Source: Nymphaea colorata
Lineage: Eukaryota > Streptophyta > Magnoliopsida > Nymphaeales > Nymphaeaceae
Length of the DNA: 64,000 nucleotides
Reading direction: 5' to 3'
NCBI RefSeq assembly: GCF_008831285.2
Contig: NC_045149.1
Span: forward strand, 22,946,535 to 23,010,534
Part shown: in pieces, positions 46,860-57,873 of the stretch
Numbering within the stretch: the stretch's first letter is position 1
Layout: every line of letters starts with the position of its first letter
The notes under the pieces: generated by a model
The model's input: only the letters and a program-made list of their open reading frames with translations
What the model was told of the DNA's origin: nothing
Databases searched by the model: none
Position numbers and translations under genes: made by a program

Positions 46860-48735
46860 ATATGTTGAAATGGTCTATTGCAGATTTTCTTGGTTATATG
46901 CACAACCTGAATAAGATGATTGGCAATGGCTATAGGGTGTTTTCTTGTAGTGAAAGTGATGTTTATCCTAGAGCTTGATGAGGACATAAGGAGATTGAAG
47001 GGCAGGCCTTGAGAATTCTTGAAGGCGGATCCCAGCAGAATTGCAAGATGAATGATATAAAGGCTCACTATTGATTGACATATATTCATTGGTATCATTG
47101 GAAAGATCGACGAACAAGTATTGATCGAGCGAATCTTGAAAATGGAACAAGAAGCAATTACAAGGACGGCATCTGCATATAAGAAGGCAGAGCTGACTCT
47201 GAATCTTAGTACACAGTAAATATCTGTCTGAGAACTCCATCTCAGGCTACTTACATTAGCCATTGTCATTGTCTTGAAGAGGACAATGGGAACAAAGACT
47301 GGCTCCATTCATCAAGGAAAAAACGAAAATGATATCGTGAACTAAGAGCATGACATTTTGCTCAATACCACAACCAGTATACGTCATTGACATTGGCTTT
47401 TGGGTGATCATTCTCTTTTGTAACCACATTAATGCATATGTATGTTCTTGGTAATTGGTTTCAAGATCTGTCACATCCGACATGTTTGCTTTCCCAGTCT
47501 TGAAGATGGTCATTTTTGGATAACTTAGACCTTTTTCTCAGGAAGAATGTGCCCAACATACAACTGAGCAAAGTTACAAGAGAAATTCACTAAAGACATG
47601 CATCAGTTTGCACTTTGCAGGTAGGTAGAAAAACCAAAACATTGAGCAAGACAAACCCCTGCGCGGAAAGTGGATGACCTTTTGAAGTTGGATTGACAAG
47701 TTTTTTATGAAGATATTGTGTTAAATAAGTTGAAACGACAATGAAAGCCGAAAGGTAATTTCTGGTCTCAAAATACATGAACAATCTATAATATCTAAAA
47801 AATGTTGCACTCGTTTTGCTACAAAAAATGAAGAGTACATTGGAAGATGATACGAACCTGGCGTGGCCTTCCACTAAACGGAGGGCAGAAAAACCTTATT
47901 TCTTCTGAAAGAAGCCGTCTGCCAATGGTGTCATTCCATGCAAGCCAGCCATTAATATTAGACCTCAACTCCACTTGCTCAACCATGCTTTCAAACTTTC
48001 CACCTAGTTTCCACCATGGATGGGCTTTTGAACGAAAGCACAACTCTGCGCAACCCTTTCGTTTATATATACCGGTGCCTCCCCTTACTCCCCTATATAC
48101 CTTCCCCCTCCCCTCGCCATGGCCACTTGCTAGGGTCTTTTATGCCTCACCATATTCATATTCTTGGTTATCTCTTATCTCCCTGTAGTAGGCGACGATG
48201 GAAGTCTTCATGGTTCAGGCCGGAGCAACCCCCGACTTAGTTCTTCGCCTGTCACTGTCAAGTGGGTGCACATATCCGTTCCCCTGTTTCCAGATTAGTT
48301 TTATGTTTGAGAAGAACTTGATTTCATGTGATGCAATGGTGGATGGTTATGTTTAAGAGTCAAAGAACAGATGAAGCTTTCATGCTTGTCTAAGAAATCC
48401 ACGGTAACGGCACATTCCCTACCCTCTTGAGTCCAGCTGCAACTCTTGGTGCAATTTCAATGACAGCAAAGTAGTGCATACCTGTATCAAACGAAACAGA
48501 AAGAAAAAGCACTTAAAGGCAGCAGTAATTCAGAAGCAGAGTTGTATTTAGCCCTTCACCTGTCAATATTGACATATGAGCATAAAAATTGAACAGTAAA
48601 TTAAGCTTTACCGTCGATTTTCGTGGACAAGTGAATGAGTACTCAAAGCCATTCTATCTTTGATAATACGTTGCTGAAAGGCTTTAATGCCATCGTTTTA
48701 TAATCAGTCAATGGCCACGCTTTCTGTAGCTTCTG
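46860..48735. repeat. Left arm of a large inverted repeat
   Basis: Read on the plus strand, this region matches the reverse complement of about 57,178-59,040 with indels and moderate divergence. Shared landmarks include CAATGACAATGGCTAATGTAAG (as its reverse complement near 47,255-47,276) and the peptide-like gene segment from 47,850. It carries peptide copy 1. Its long minus-strand frames (46,784-47,308 and 47,256-47,513) have a counterpart at 58,474-58,974 but no recognisable domain. Confidence 0.8.
48119..48297 (+). pseudogene. Small secreted-peptide-like gene, copy 1 (broken)
   Basis: The first member of the four-copy family whose best copy is at 56,339-56,533. The start context is the same, but codon 5 is TAG, and after the LSSSPVTV region the sequence switches to an unrelated tail (about 48,262 onward). 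A TATA-like TATATATA stands at about 48,064, as in the other copies. Confidence 0.75.
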
Positions 48736-49470
48736 TTACGAGTCTGAATGTTCTTCTGTGAACTGATATTCTACAAACTCTACGCTCATGCTTATCTACA
48801 TGCAAATTTATTGTAGTTATGGAATCGCCAATCTCTTTGGGAGCGTTGCGTTCTGTATTACGGAACTCAAGGAATATCAGATACAATGTGCGTAATTCCT
48901 TTGTCATGTTTGCATTTCTATGAGAGTGTTTACACCCCAAATTGTTTGCAAATCTTTTCAATGACTATTTTGAAAAATTTCGATATAATTTTCAGACTGG
49001 AGTAGATGTCCGCCCAATCCAATTCCAAATACAAGTTTAAGAACCACTTGCAAAAATTCAACGAATTGCAAAAATTAAGTTTTTTGTCAAATTCAGGTAA
49101 AATTGAAAGATTAAGTCTGAGATTGATGCAAATCAAGATCTAAAACTCAAATTTTCAAACAAGATTAAAATTCTCATTAGTGAGAATTAAAATCTTCTTT
49201 AAATCATATTCCAAAGCAAAGAGAGAAAATAAGTGGGTGTGACTCGCTCGCTCTCCCTCTCTCTTTCTTTTTATTTTCTTTTGTGAGAAAAATCTAAGAA
49301 TGAATCGCCTAGAGCCAAAAATTTCTTCAATTTTCCTAAAAACTTTTGTGGAAAACAATTCATAAGAATCCCAATCTGGATTTAACTCGAACCAAACCCG
49401 ATTGAGTTAATTCATTTGAATGAAGAAAAAACCAATCTTAATTCGATTAAACTGGCAGATGTTTAGACCA
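48490..49470. repeat. Non-coding block S1, copy 1
   Basis: The block begins near AAAGAAAAAGCACTTA and runs through GGAATCGCCAATCTCTTTGGGAGCG to AATCTAAGAATGAATCGCC and AACCCGATTGAGTTAATTC. Direct copies lie at about 53,085-53,995 and (shortened) 56,700-57,160, and an inverted part at about 57,178-57,440. It always lies between a peptide-like gene copy and a metacaspase copy, or where one would be expected. Confidence 0.8.
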
Positions 49471-50015
49471 ACTTGATGTTTCAAACATCGTCTATCAAAG
49501 AGGGGACTACCTTCAGCGAGCTGTTCATGAATACCATACTACTTCTGTAGCTCTCTGTAAATTTCTCTCGGAATTTGGAACGGTGAAGGGAATGAACGAT
49601 GTCCTTGTCTCACTTGGATTTCAAATCTTCACCGAACACGACACCTGTGGAGTCGAACCCCTGCGGAAACTCCCGACTCTTTAGCAGTGACAGTGAGCAA
49701 CAGAAACAGGGGGGGGGTGGGGTGCGTTCTTCCTCCCTCCTACTGACCTCTTCCTTAGTCGTCCGTTTTATGCTGCCACAAATATCACGGCAACTCTATC
49801 TCTCCCTCTATCTGCAATTACCACAATTCCCATCTATTTGTCTGTCATTGTCCATGGCCACCCTCACCACCGCTAAAAATTACCACCATTCCCAACCATT
49901 TCTCTGTCATTGTCCATGGCTACCCTCACCACCGCTGCCATCTATCCACCTGCTCACTCTAGCATAAAAATGAAGAAGAAAGAAGAGCAGTGAGGCAAAG
50001 GGCATGGCACAGGGG

Positions 50016-50017
<2 letters not shown>

Positions 50018-50068
<51 letters not shown>
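50018..50068. repeat. GA microsatellite in the metacaspase copy A leader
   Basis: About 50 bases of GA repeat directly before the start of the metacaspase pseudogene. The intact copy C has a much shorter GA tract at 62,799-62,815. Confidence 0.95.
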
Positions 50069-50073
<5 letters not shown>

Positions 50074-50076
50074 TAG

Positions 50077-52269
50077 ATGATGCCAGTGGTCAACTGCCCC
50101 AAAATACAGGAAGCCGCTGCGGCAGCCGGCGGCGGCACAGTCCATCAGGTACACCACCTGCAATGCCGTCTCTAGAATCCCGAACCCCACGTACCTCCCC
50201 CTCGCCCTTCTTCCTCCTTGCCTTCGCCTGGTCCCCGTTCCTCCACGCTCCACCACCGCCCCCAACCGGAGTTCCCAGTTCGATGGTGTACTCTCCGGCG
50301 CTGCCCTTGGCGCATGATCCGTAGAGAGCTGTTATTTGTGCTATATCATACCGTGACTCCTGCTACGAGCTCGAGGGGTGCATAAAGGATGCCAAGTACA
50401 TGAAATACCTCCTCGTTAACAGATTCAATTTCCCGGAGTCCTCCATCTTAATGCTCACCGGTTCCTCTCTCTCCCTTTCTCCAATGGTCCATGACATTGG
50501 CTTTGTGATCTCTTAAATATGTCCTCGGTTTTTCTATTCGATCTGATCCTAAGAATGTTCCCAAATAGTTCTTCCTCTTTCTCTTTTTCACATTTGTAGC
50601 ATTTGCTTGCAGCAAATGGCGTCGGTTTTTCTGTTCAATTTTTAGTATGACAGTCGAAGCATCAATCAGTTACTCTATTAATGCTTCCCTTGTTTCTGTC
50701 TCCAAAGCATTGTATCTTTTATGGTGAGCTCTTGTATGTTCTCATATTTTTTTTTTCTGAAAACTGTTCTGCACATGAAGAAACTGATCCTTCTAAAATA
50801 CCAACCACCTGTAACTTGGGGAGGGCAATGACTTGGTTCTGCTTGGCTGCCAACCAGGAGATTCCTTGGTATTTTACTTCTCTGGTCGTGGTTCACAAAT
50901 CTGTGATATTGATGGTGATGAGGTTGATGGATACGATGAAACAATGTATGCTATGGACATAAACAGAAGCAATGCTTGTTGATGATGAACTCAATGCAAC
51001 TCTTGCCATACCGCTTCCTTGTGGCGCCAGGCTTCCTGCAATTGTCGATTGTTGTCACAGTGGCACGGTCTTGGACTTGCCTTTCGTTTGTAGGATGGGT
51101 AGGTCAGTCTGAATGGTCTATAGATATTTTACCTTTTCTTTTCAGTGAATCTGAAGCTATACCTATCGAGAGACTTGTTCGAGTGTTTCATCTCATGAAT
51201 TATCTATTAATTACATTCCATCAGTCTGCATTTCATGCTCTTTGAAAAACAGTATCCTACTTATGGTTCAAAGCCAGTCCAAAGTTTTCTGCTCCTGACA
51301 GTAATAACAGTTAAACATCAAATTTTTGAAATAATAATAGACTATACCGTATCTGTTATTATGGTTTTGGTTATGGACATCTGGTAGATGCAGAAATATT
51401 GTGTCTTTCCATGTCTTAGATCTTGATTGAGTTTCCCATGGTTCATTCTCTATGAGGTGCTACTTCTTATTTCTGGTGTAAATTTAATTGCTTGCCTAAC
51501 GAACTGGAAAATAGAATAAATATGAAAAAAAATCATCTGCACGGTTCTCACACGGAAACATCAACTATGCAAAGGAAGCAAGGATTTTCAGTTCATTGCA
51601 TTTGTGGCCCTTCTCTGGATTTTACTTGTACAATATCTCTTTATTCAGTTTCTGTGTGACATGGGCGGAAGAGAGAGATTGTCTGGCTGGTGTGGGCAGT
51701 TCGTAGACACAGCAGATCATCTTTTGATCAGACTATGATCAAATTAAGTTCGATCCAAAATTGATACTTTTTCCTTTATTTTGTCATTGTTGTAACTTTA
51801 ATTTAATAATATTACATGTATCGGTTATTGAACTCAAATGCTTGTGTGTGTTGGGGGAGTGGAGGAGAGATAGCCTAATTATCCGACCGTATATTTTCTA
51901 TTTGATTTACCATCATGCAGGAGGCAGATTTTTGCCCATAAATTGCAGAATTTGCTTGTTTTATTTGCAGGTCATGTTTTTATAGTGTGTCCAAATATGC
52001 TTGACTAGACCTTAGGTATTTGAATTTTTCCACGAAAAGCTTTGTGTTCCAGGTGTTAGCTGCAGCTTATGTCAAAACCTTTTAGAGGTTTCTGCTGGAT
52101 CAATGAATTATCAAGTGTCAGCAGCCTTACTTGCATGATTACAAGAATGGACGGTACCGATGGGAGGACCATAATCTCCCATCAGGTATCTGGAAAGGAA
52201 CAAATGGTGGTGAGGTTATTATTTCAATTAGTGGCTGTGATGATCATCAGAACTCTGCAGATACTTTCG
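50077..52269 (+). pseudogene. Type I metacaspase copy A (pseudogene)
   Basis: Homologous to the intact copy at 62,819 onward. Exon 1 is 50,077-50,460, exon 2 is 50,775-51,102, and a later exon ends at 52,269 (NGRYRWEDHNLPSGIWKG and SGCDDHQNSADTF). Damage visible against copy C: a 1-base insertion after the first zinc-finger Cys (CCCCAAAATACAG against CCCCAACTGCAG); TGC-to-TAC at another zinc Cys; AAG-to-TAG before the RAVICGI core; the exon 2 acceptor GCAG changed to GCAC; a 1-base loss near CTTGGTTCTGCTTGG; and the catalytic His codon in FSGHGS changed from CAT to CGT (Arg). The Cys motif DCCHSG is kept. It cannot make a working caspase-like protease. It lies between S1 copy 1 and peptide copy 2. 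Confidence 0.92.
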
Positions 52270-52697
52270 GTAATTTCATGCTCGTCACTTTCCTTGGTTC
52301 TTGTTTCTTGTCCATGGTTTCTGGTTTCTAGGAACTCCACTAGTTAAAAAGGGGCTTGCAGTGAAGAAAATCTTGTCAAAGAGAGACAAATAATACATTG
52401 CACTAAGCATCGACACAGAAAATGAAGACTACATTTGGCCTTCCACTAAACGCAAAGCAAAAAACCTCATTTCTTCTGAAGGAAGAAATCTATTAATGGT
52501 GTCATTCCATGCAAGCTAGTCTTTAATGGTATATCAGACCTCAACTCCACTTGCTCAGCCATGCTTTCAAACCTTCCAGCTCGTTTCCACCATGGATGAT
52601 GGGTTTTTGAACGAAAGCACAACTCTGCGCAACCCTTTCTTCTATATATACTGGTGCCTGAAGTTACTCCCCTGTATACCTTCCCCCTCCCCTCGCC

Positions 52698-52890
52698 ATG
52701 GCCACTTGAAAGGGTCTTTTATGCCTCACCATATTTATATTCTTGGTTCTCTCTTAATCTCCCTGTAGTAGGCGACGATGGAAGTCTTCATGGTTCAGGC
52801 CAGAGCAATCCCCGACTTGGTCCTTTGCCTCTCACTGTCGTCTTCCTCAGTTTCTTTCTCCTGCTCTCATTTGTGCGACATCGTCTGTGA
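52698..52890 (+). pseudogene. Small secreted-peptide-like gene, copy 2 (broken)
   Basis: Same family as 56,339-56,533. Codon 4 is TGA (ACT TGA AAG against AGT TGC AAG in copy 3), and a one-base insertion in TCTCTTAATCTCC shifts the frame. The promoter region with TATATATA and the whole downstream part are otherwise well conserved. Confidence 0.8.
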
Positions 52891-53084
52891 TTTGCCGATG
52901 ACAGCCCCTCTCTCACCTTCAGAAGTGCAGCACAGCAGCAATGAGGCGACTAGAATGACAAGGAGTGAAGGTGGTTAATGAAGCTTGAAAGACACTGTTT
53001 TTTTTTTCTGTTTTCTAGTTTGATTTTTTTTTTTGTTTTCCTTAGATTTCAGCTGTCACCGTCCCTGCAAAATAGTGCATACCT

Positions 53085-53995
53085 GTATCAAACGAAAAAG
53101 AAAGAAAAAGCACTTATAGGCAGCTGTAATTCAGAAGCAGATAGTTGTATTTAGCCCTTTTCCTGTCAAATATTGATATATGAGCATAAAAATGGAACAG
53201 TAAATTAGCCTTTACCGTCGATTTTCTTAGACAAGTGAATGTGTACTCAAAGCCATTCTATCTTTGATAATCCGTTGCTGGAAGGCTTTAATGCCATCGT
53301 TTTATAATCTGTCAATGGCCACGCTTTCTGTGGCTTCTGTTACGAGTCTAAATGTTCTTCTGTGAACTGATATTCTACAAAATCTACGCTAATGGCTATC
53401 TACATGCAAGTTTGTTGTAGTTATGGAATCGACAATCTCTTTGGGAGCGTTGCGTTCTATATTATGGAACTCAAGGACTATCAGATACAATGTCCATAAT
53501 TCCTTTGTCATGTTTGCATTTCTATGAGAGTGTTTGCACCCCAAATTGTTTCCAAATATTTTCGTATGACAATTTTGAAAAATTTCAATATAATTAGTCG
53601 ATATCCGCCTAATCCAATTCTGAATATTAGTTTAAGAACCACTTGCAAAAAGTCAAATGAATTTTTTACTGTCAAATTCCAGCAAAATTTCAAGATTAAG
53701 TTTGAGATTGATGCAAATTAAGATCTAAAACTTAAATTTTCAATCAAGATTAAAATTCTCATGAGTGAAAATTAAAACCTTATGTAAATCAAATTCCATA
53801 GTAAAGAGAGAAAATAAGTCGGTGTGACTATCTCTCTCTCTCTCTTGCTCTCCTTTTCTTTTCGTTTTCTTTTGAGAAAGATCTAAGAATGAATCGCCTA
53901 GAGCGAGAAATTTCTTCAATTTTCCTAAAACTTTTATGGAAAACAATTCATAAGAATCCCAATCTGGGTTTAACTTGGATAAAACCCGATTGAGT
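53085..53995. repeat. Non-coding block S1, copy 2
   Basis: Direct copy of 48,490-49,470, with the same landmarks and the same closing AACCCGATTGAGTTAATTCATTTGA before the metacaspase 5' flank. Confidence 0.8.
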
Positions 53996-53999
53996 TAAT

Positions 54000-54250
54000 T
54001 CATTTGAGGGGTAGGGTGCCTTCTCCCTCCCTCCTATTGGCCTCTTCCTTCGTCCTGCCACAAATTACACGGCAACTCTATCTCTCCCTCTATCTGCAAT
54101 TACCACAATTCCCAGCTATTTGTTTGTCATTGTCCATGGCCACCCTCACCACCCCTGCCATCTGCAATTACCACAATTCCCAACTATTTCCCACATTGTC
54201 CATGGCTACCCTCACCACCGCTGCCATCTATCCACCTGCTCACTATAGTA
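54000..54250 (+). pseudogene. Metacaspase copy B, 5' flank only
   Basis: It matches the leader region of copies A and C (CTCCCTCCTATTGGCCTCTTCC, ACGGCAACTCTATCTCTCC, CCACCTGCTCACTATAGTAT). It breaks off at about 54,250, where copies A and C go on to AAAATGAAGAAG and the start codon. Exons 1 and 2 of this copy are missing. Confidence 0.8.
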
Positions 54251-55680
54251 TGTCACACTTCAATCTTTTGACACTCAAACAATTTTTTTTTTGTAAGCAT
54301 AAAGCATTAAGGTGCGACCACACAACAATTCAAACAGGAGGAAGCTATGCCATTAAAAACATTGGGGCAAACTTTCATTTATATAACAATTTCAGTTGAT
54401 ACAAAATTATATCAATGTGTATGACAAAAATGCTCAAAACCATATGATTGATACCTAACAACAACAAGACATCAATATAACTCAAAACACGATGCGCCGG
54501 CACTACAAACGACCCAAAACCTCCTCAGTATGACGTGAGTGAAGCCATCTGATCAGCCTGCTGCCCCTGGTCCGCCAAAACCTGAAAAAAAGAAACAACT
54601 GAAGGCTTAACCTTCGCAGTATAGCAACAAACCATGAAAATTCTAAACACTCAGGTATGATTCAAATATGAGAACAATCATAAAAGCAATATATCATCAT
54701 GTCGTGTCAGAGCATAGCTACATCATTTACCAAGAAGACCCCTCACATATACCATGACATGTAAAGACCATTCAATGGCCACGATAACACAATCTCAATT
54801 CACATGCAAGATATGCACAAACATAACATTCTCATTCATTTCATTCACATATTTTTATTTTCATTAACTTCAGTGAATTGAGAGTTCCTGTGGGTGCAAA
54901 CACAGACACATGCACACCGCGGGCGGTCTACAGCCGAGAGACAACCCCCAAGGTAGCCCAGAACAGTATGGATCCTTCACCCGCTGCAGCGGTAGAGCAC
55001 TCATTCATGAGTGTGTGAATTCCAGGGAGAGATACTCAGGCTTCTCTAAGACACTCAGGTTGGGAAGGTGAGAGCCCAACGCTCCAAGCACATCACACAA
55101 TAGTACCCTGGAGCGAAGGCGGAACAACTCCCAAATATATAGTTAGATCCCACTGACCTCTCATCTCTTATTCTTTCATTATTATCATTATAATTACACA
55201 TTCACAAAATGACTAACTAGCTCACGTGGTTGGTACACTTCACGAGTGCACCCACACCTCCAATTGCCTCAACATGAGGGCCACACATATCATTACATTC
55301 CTAGCTAACCGTCATACAGTAAGGGTACACTACCATCCAATTCATTCATTTGCATCATTGCCTGCGGTAATGTATATGCAACAAATCACAACATTCACAT
55401 TCATAAGCATTCACATCATATCAAATACATCATTTATATTTTTCAAAACTTAGCCAAATCCCGGAGAGTAGTCTCGAACTGTGTGACTCGTAGCTGTCTT
55501 ATGCAATTATCATTCTATGATGTTCTCTAATGCACAATCGAGATCGAGGAGACACTCGACTCGATACTCTACGTCATCTGTCTTAAACAATTATCTATTT
55601 TAGCATGCACTGCATACATAACATGTTCAAAATAAGCTTCTAATATCTTTTCAAAACAAATCTTATTATATATCAAAACT
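54251..55680. other. Unrelated ~1.4 kb insert replacing metacaspase copy B exons 1-2
   Basis: This stretch has no counterpart in copies A or C. It holds a GC-richer core (54,895-55,140, e.g. CACACCGCGGGCGGTCTACAG) and CTAGCTCACGTGGTTGGTAC near 55,217. It may be retroelement-derived, but no LTR ends, target duplication or protein is seen. Confidence 0.5.
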
Positions 55681-55784
55681 TTGTGTTCCACGTGTTAGGT
55701 GTAGCTTATGTCAAAACCTTTTAGAGTTTCCTGCTGGATTAATGAATTATCAAGTGTCAACTGCCTTACTTGCATGATTACAAG

Positions 55785-55905
55785 AATGGACGGTACCGAA
55801 GGGAGGACCATAATCTCCCATCAAGTATCTGGAAAGGAACAAATGGTGGTGAGGTTATTTCAATTAGTGTGTGTGGTGATCATCAGAACTCTGCAGATAC
55901 TTTCG
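55785..55905 (+). pseudogene. Metacaspase copy B, isolated exon
   Basis: It codes NGRYRREDHNLPSSIWKG, GGEVISISVCGDHQNSADTF, then a donor-like GGTAATT. It matches copy A's exon ending at 52,269. The substrate-pocket string GCDDHQ has become VCGDHQ. No upstream metacaspase exons accompany it. Confidence 0.85.
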
Positions 55906-56283
55906 GTAATTTCATGCTCGTCACTTTCCTTCAATCCTTTTGTGGTTCTTGTTTCTTGTCCATGGTTTCTGGTTTCTAGGAACTCCACTAGTTAAAAAGG
56001 GGCTTGCAGTGAAGAAAATCTTGTCAAAGAGAGACAAATAATACATTGCACTAAGCATCGACACAGAAAATGAAGACTACATTTGGCCTTCCACTAAACT
56101 CAAAGCAAAAAACCTCATTTCTTCTGAAGTAAGAAATCTATTAATGGTGTCATTCCATGCAAGCTAGTCTTTAATGGTATATCAGACCTCAATGCTCAGC
56201 CATGCTTTCAAACCTTCCAGCTCGTTTCCACCGTGGATGATAGGCTTTTGAACGCAAGCACAACTCTGCGCAACCCTTTCTTC

Positions 56284-56291
56284 TATATATA
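56284..56291 (+). promoter_or_regulatory. TATA box of peptide copy 3
   Basis: TATATATA lies 48 bases before the ATG, in a block conserved in all four copies (GCGCAACCCTTTCTTC then TATATATACTGG). The spacing would leave a leader of only about 20 bases if transcription starts about 30 bases downstream of the box. Confidence 0.55.
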
Positions 56292-56338
56292 CTGGTGCCT
56301 GAAGTTACTTCCCTGTATATCTTCCCCCTCCCCTCGCC

Positions 56339-56533
56339 ATGGCCAGTTGCAAGGGTCTTTTATGCCTCACCATATTTATATTCTTGGTTCTCTCTTATCT
56401 CCCTGTAGTAAGCGACGATGGAAGTCTTCATGGTTCAGGCCTGAGCAATCCCCGACTTGGTCCTTTGCCTCTCACTGTCGTCTTCCTCCTCAGTTTCTTT
56501 CTCCTGCTCTCATTTGTGCGACATCGTCTGTGA
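56339..56533 (+). CDS. Small secreted or GPI-type peptide candidate, copy 3
   Basis: A 64-residue frame. It starts MASCKGLLCLTIFIFLVLSY (a typical signal peptide, cleavage probably near VVS/DD). A short polar segment with Gly, Ser and Asn follows (DDGSLHGSGLSNPRLGP), then a hydrophobic stretch PLTVVFLLSFFLLLSF ending VRHRL. That layout suggests a secreted, membrane-bound or GPI-processed peptide, though the basic tail is atypical for a GPI signal. I do not recognise the family. Copy 4 differs by one in-frame 3-base indel and about eight bases, and the seven affected codons I checked are all amino-acid changing, so purifying selection is not evident. A longer overlapping frame (56,233-56,601) is also open, so the true frame is uncertain. 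Confidence 0.45.
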   Translation: MASCKGLLCLTIFIFLVLSYLPVVSDDGSLHGSGLSNPRLGPLPLTVVFLLSFFLLLSFVRHRL

Positions 56534-56699
56534 TTTGCCGATGGCAGCCCCTCTCTCACCTTCAGAAGTGCAGCACAGCAGCACTGAGGCGACTAGAATG
56601 ACAAGGAGAGAAGGTGGTTCATGAAGCTTGAAAGACACTGTTTTTTTTGTTTTCTTTAGATTTCAGCTGTCACCGTCCCTGCAAAATAGTGCATACCTG

Positions 56700-57160
56700 T
56701 ATGAAACGAAAAAGAAAGAAAAAGCACTTATAGGCAGCTGTAATTCAGGAGCAGATATTTGCATTTAGCCCTTTTCCTGTCAAATATTGATATATGAGCC
56801 TAAAAATGGAACAGTAAATTACACCCCAAATTGTTTGCAAATCTTTTCGAATGACAATTTTGAAAAAATTCAATATAATTCTCAGACTGGAGTCGATATC
56901 CGCCTAATCCAATTCTGAATATAAGTTTAAGAACCACTTGCAAAAATTCAATGAATTGCAAAAATTAAGATTTTTTTCAAATTTCGGCAAAATTTCAAGA
57001 TTAAGTTTGAGTTTGATGCAAATTAAGATCTAAAACTTATATTTTCAATCAAGATTAAAATTCTCATTAGTGAGAATTAAAACCTTATGTAAATCATATT
57101 CCAGAGCAAAGAGAGAAAGTAATTCGGTGTGACTATCTCTCTCTCTCTCTCTCTCTTGCT
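56700..57160. repeat. Non-coding block S1, copy 3 (internally deleted)
   Basis: It follows copies 1 and 2 to about 56,820, then skips roughly 330 bases and resumes at ACCCCAAATTGTTTGCAAATC. It ends in a CT repeat near 57,135-57,165, where the inverted segment begins. Confidence 0.75.
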
Positions 57161-57626
57161 CTCCTTTGTCCATATTCGTAGAAGCTACAGAAAGCGTGGC
57201 CATTGACTGATTATAAAACGATGGCATTAAAACCTTTCAGCAACGGATTATCAAAGATAGAATGGCTTTGAGTACTCATTCACTTGTCCAAGGAAATCGA
57301 CGGTAAAGGCTAATTTACTGTTCAATTTTTATGCTCATATATCAATATTTGACGGGTGAAGGGCTAAATACAACTCTGCTTCTGAATTACAGCTGCCTAT
57401 AAGTGCTTTTTTCTTTCTGTTTCGTTTGATACAGGTATGCACTATTTTGCAGGGACGGTGACAGCTGAAATCTAAGGAAAACAAAACAAAACAAACTAGA
57501 AAACAGGAAAAAAAAAAAACAGTGTCTTTCAAGCTTCATGAACCACCTTCTCTCCTTGTCATTCTAGTCGCCTCAGTGCTGCTGTGCTGCACTTCTGAAG
57601 GTGAGAGAGGGGCTGCCATCGGCAAA

Positions 57627-57818
57627 TCACAGACGATGTCGCACAAATGAGAGCAGGAGAAAGAAACTGAGGAAGACGACAGTGAGAGGCAAAGGACCAA
57701 GTTGGGGATTGCTCTGGCCTGAACCATAAAGACTTCCATCGTCGCCTACTACAGGGAGATAAGAGAGAACCAATAATATAGATATGGTGAGGCATAAAAG
57801 ACCCTTGCAGGTGGCCAT
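57627..57818 (-). CDS. Small secreted or GPI-type peptide candidate, copy 4
   Basis: A 63-residue frame on the minus strand, MATCKGLLCLTISILLVLSY then VVGDDGSLYGSGQSNPQLGP and a hydrophobic C-terminal stretch ending VRHRL. The architecture is the same as copy 3, and the TATA box stands at the same distance upstream. It lies in the inverted arm, facing copy 3. A 153-codon frame (57,559-58,020, minus strand) overlaps it in another register, starts with an ATG and is also open; I favour the signal-peptide frame because of its promoter spacing and layout, not because of conservation. Confidence 0.45.
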   Translation of the reverse strand: MATCKGLLCLTISILLVLSYLPVVGDDGSLYGSGQSNPQLGPLPLTVVFLSFFLLLSFVRHRL

Positions 57819-57865
57819 GGCGAGGGGAGGGGGAAGGTATACAGGGGAGTAACTTCAGGCACCAG

Positions 57866-57873
57866 TATATATA
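57866..57873 (-). promoter_or_regulatory. TATA box of peptide copy 4
   Basis: TATATATA about 48 bases upstream of the minus-strand ATG at 57,818, in the same conserved block as the other copies. Confidence 0.55.

Noticed and set aside
46784..47308. 174-codon minus-strand frame
   Set aside because: Its counterpart at 58,474-58,974 has a different length and start, and no domain is seen; better explained by the inverted duplication of non-coding DNA.
49954..50265. 103-codon minus-strand frame with Ser-Leu runs
   Set aside because: Read through the GA microsatellite before the metacaspase pseudogene.
54990..55245. tRNA or SINE-like A box (GCGGTAGAGCACTC; TAGCTCACGTGGTTGG)
   Set aside because: No convincing B box at the right distance, no A-tail and no target duplication.
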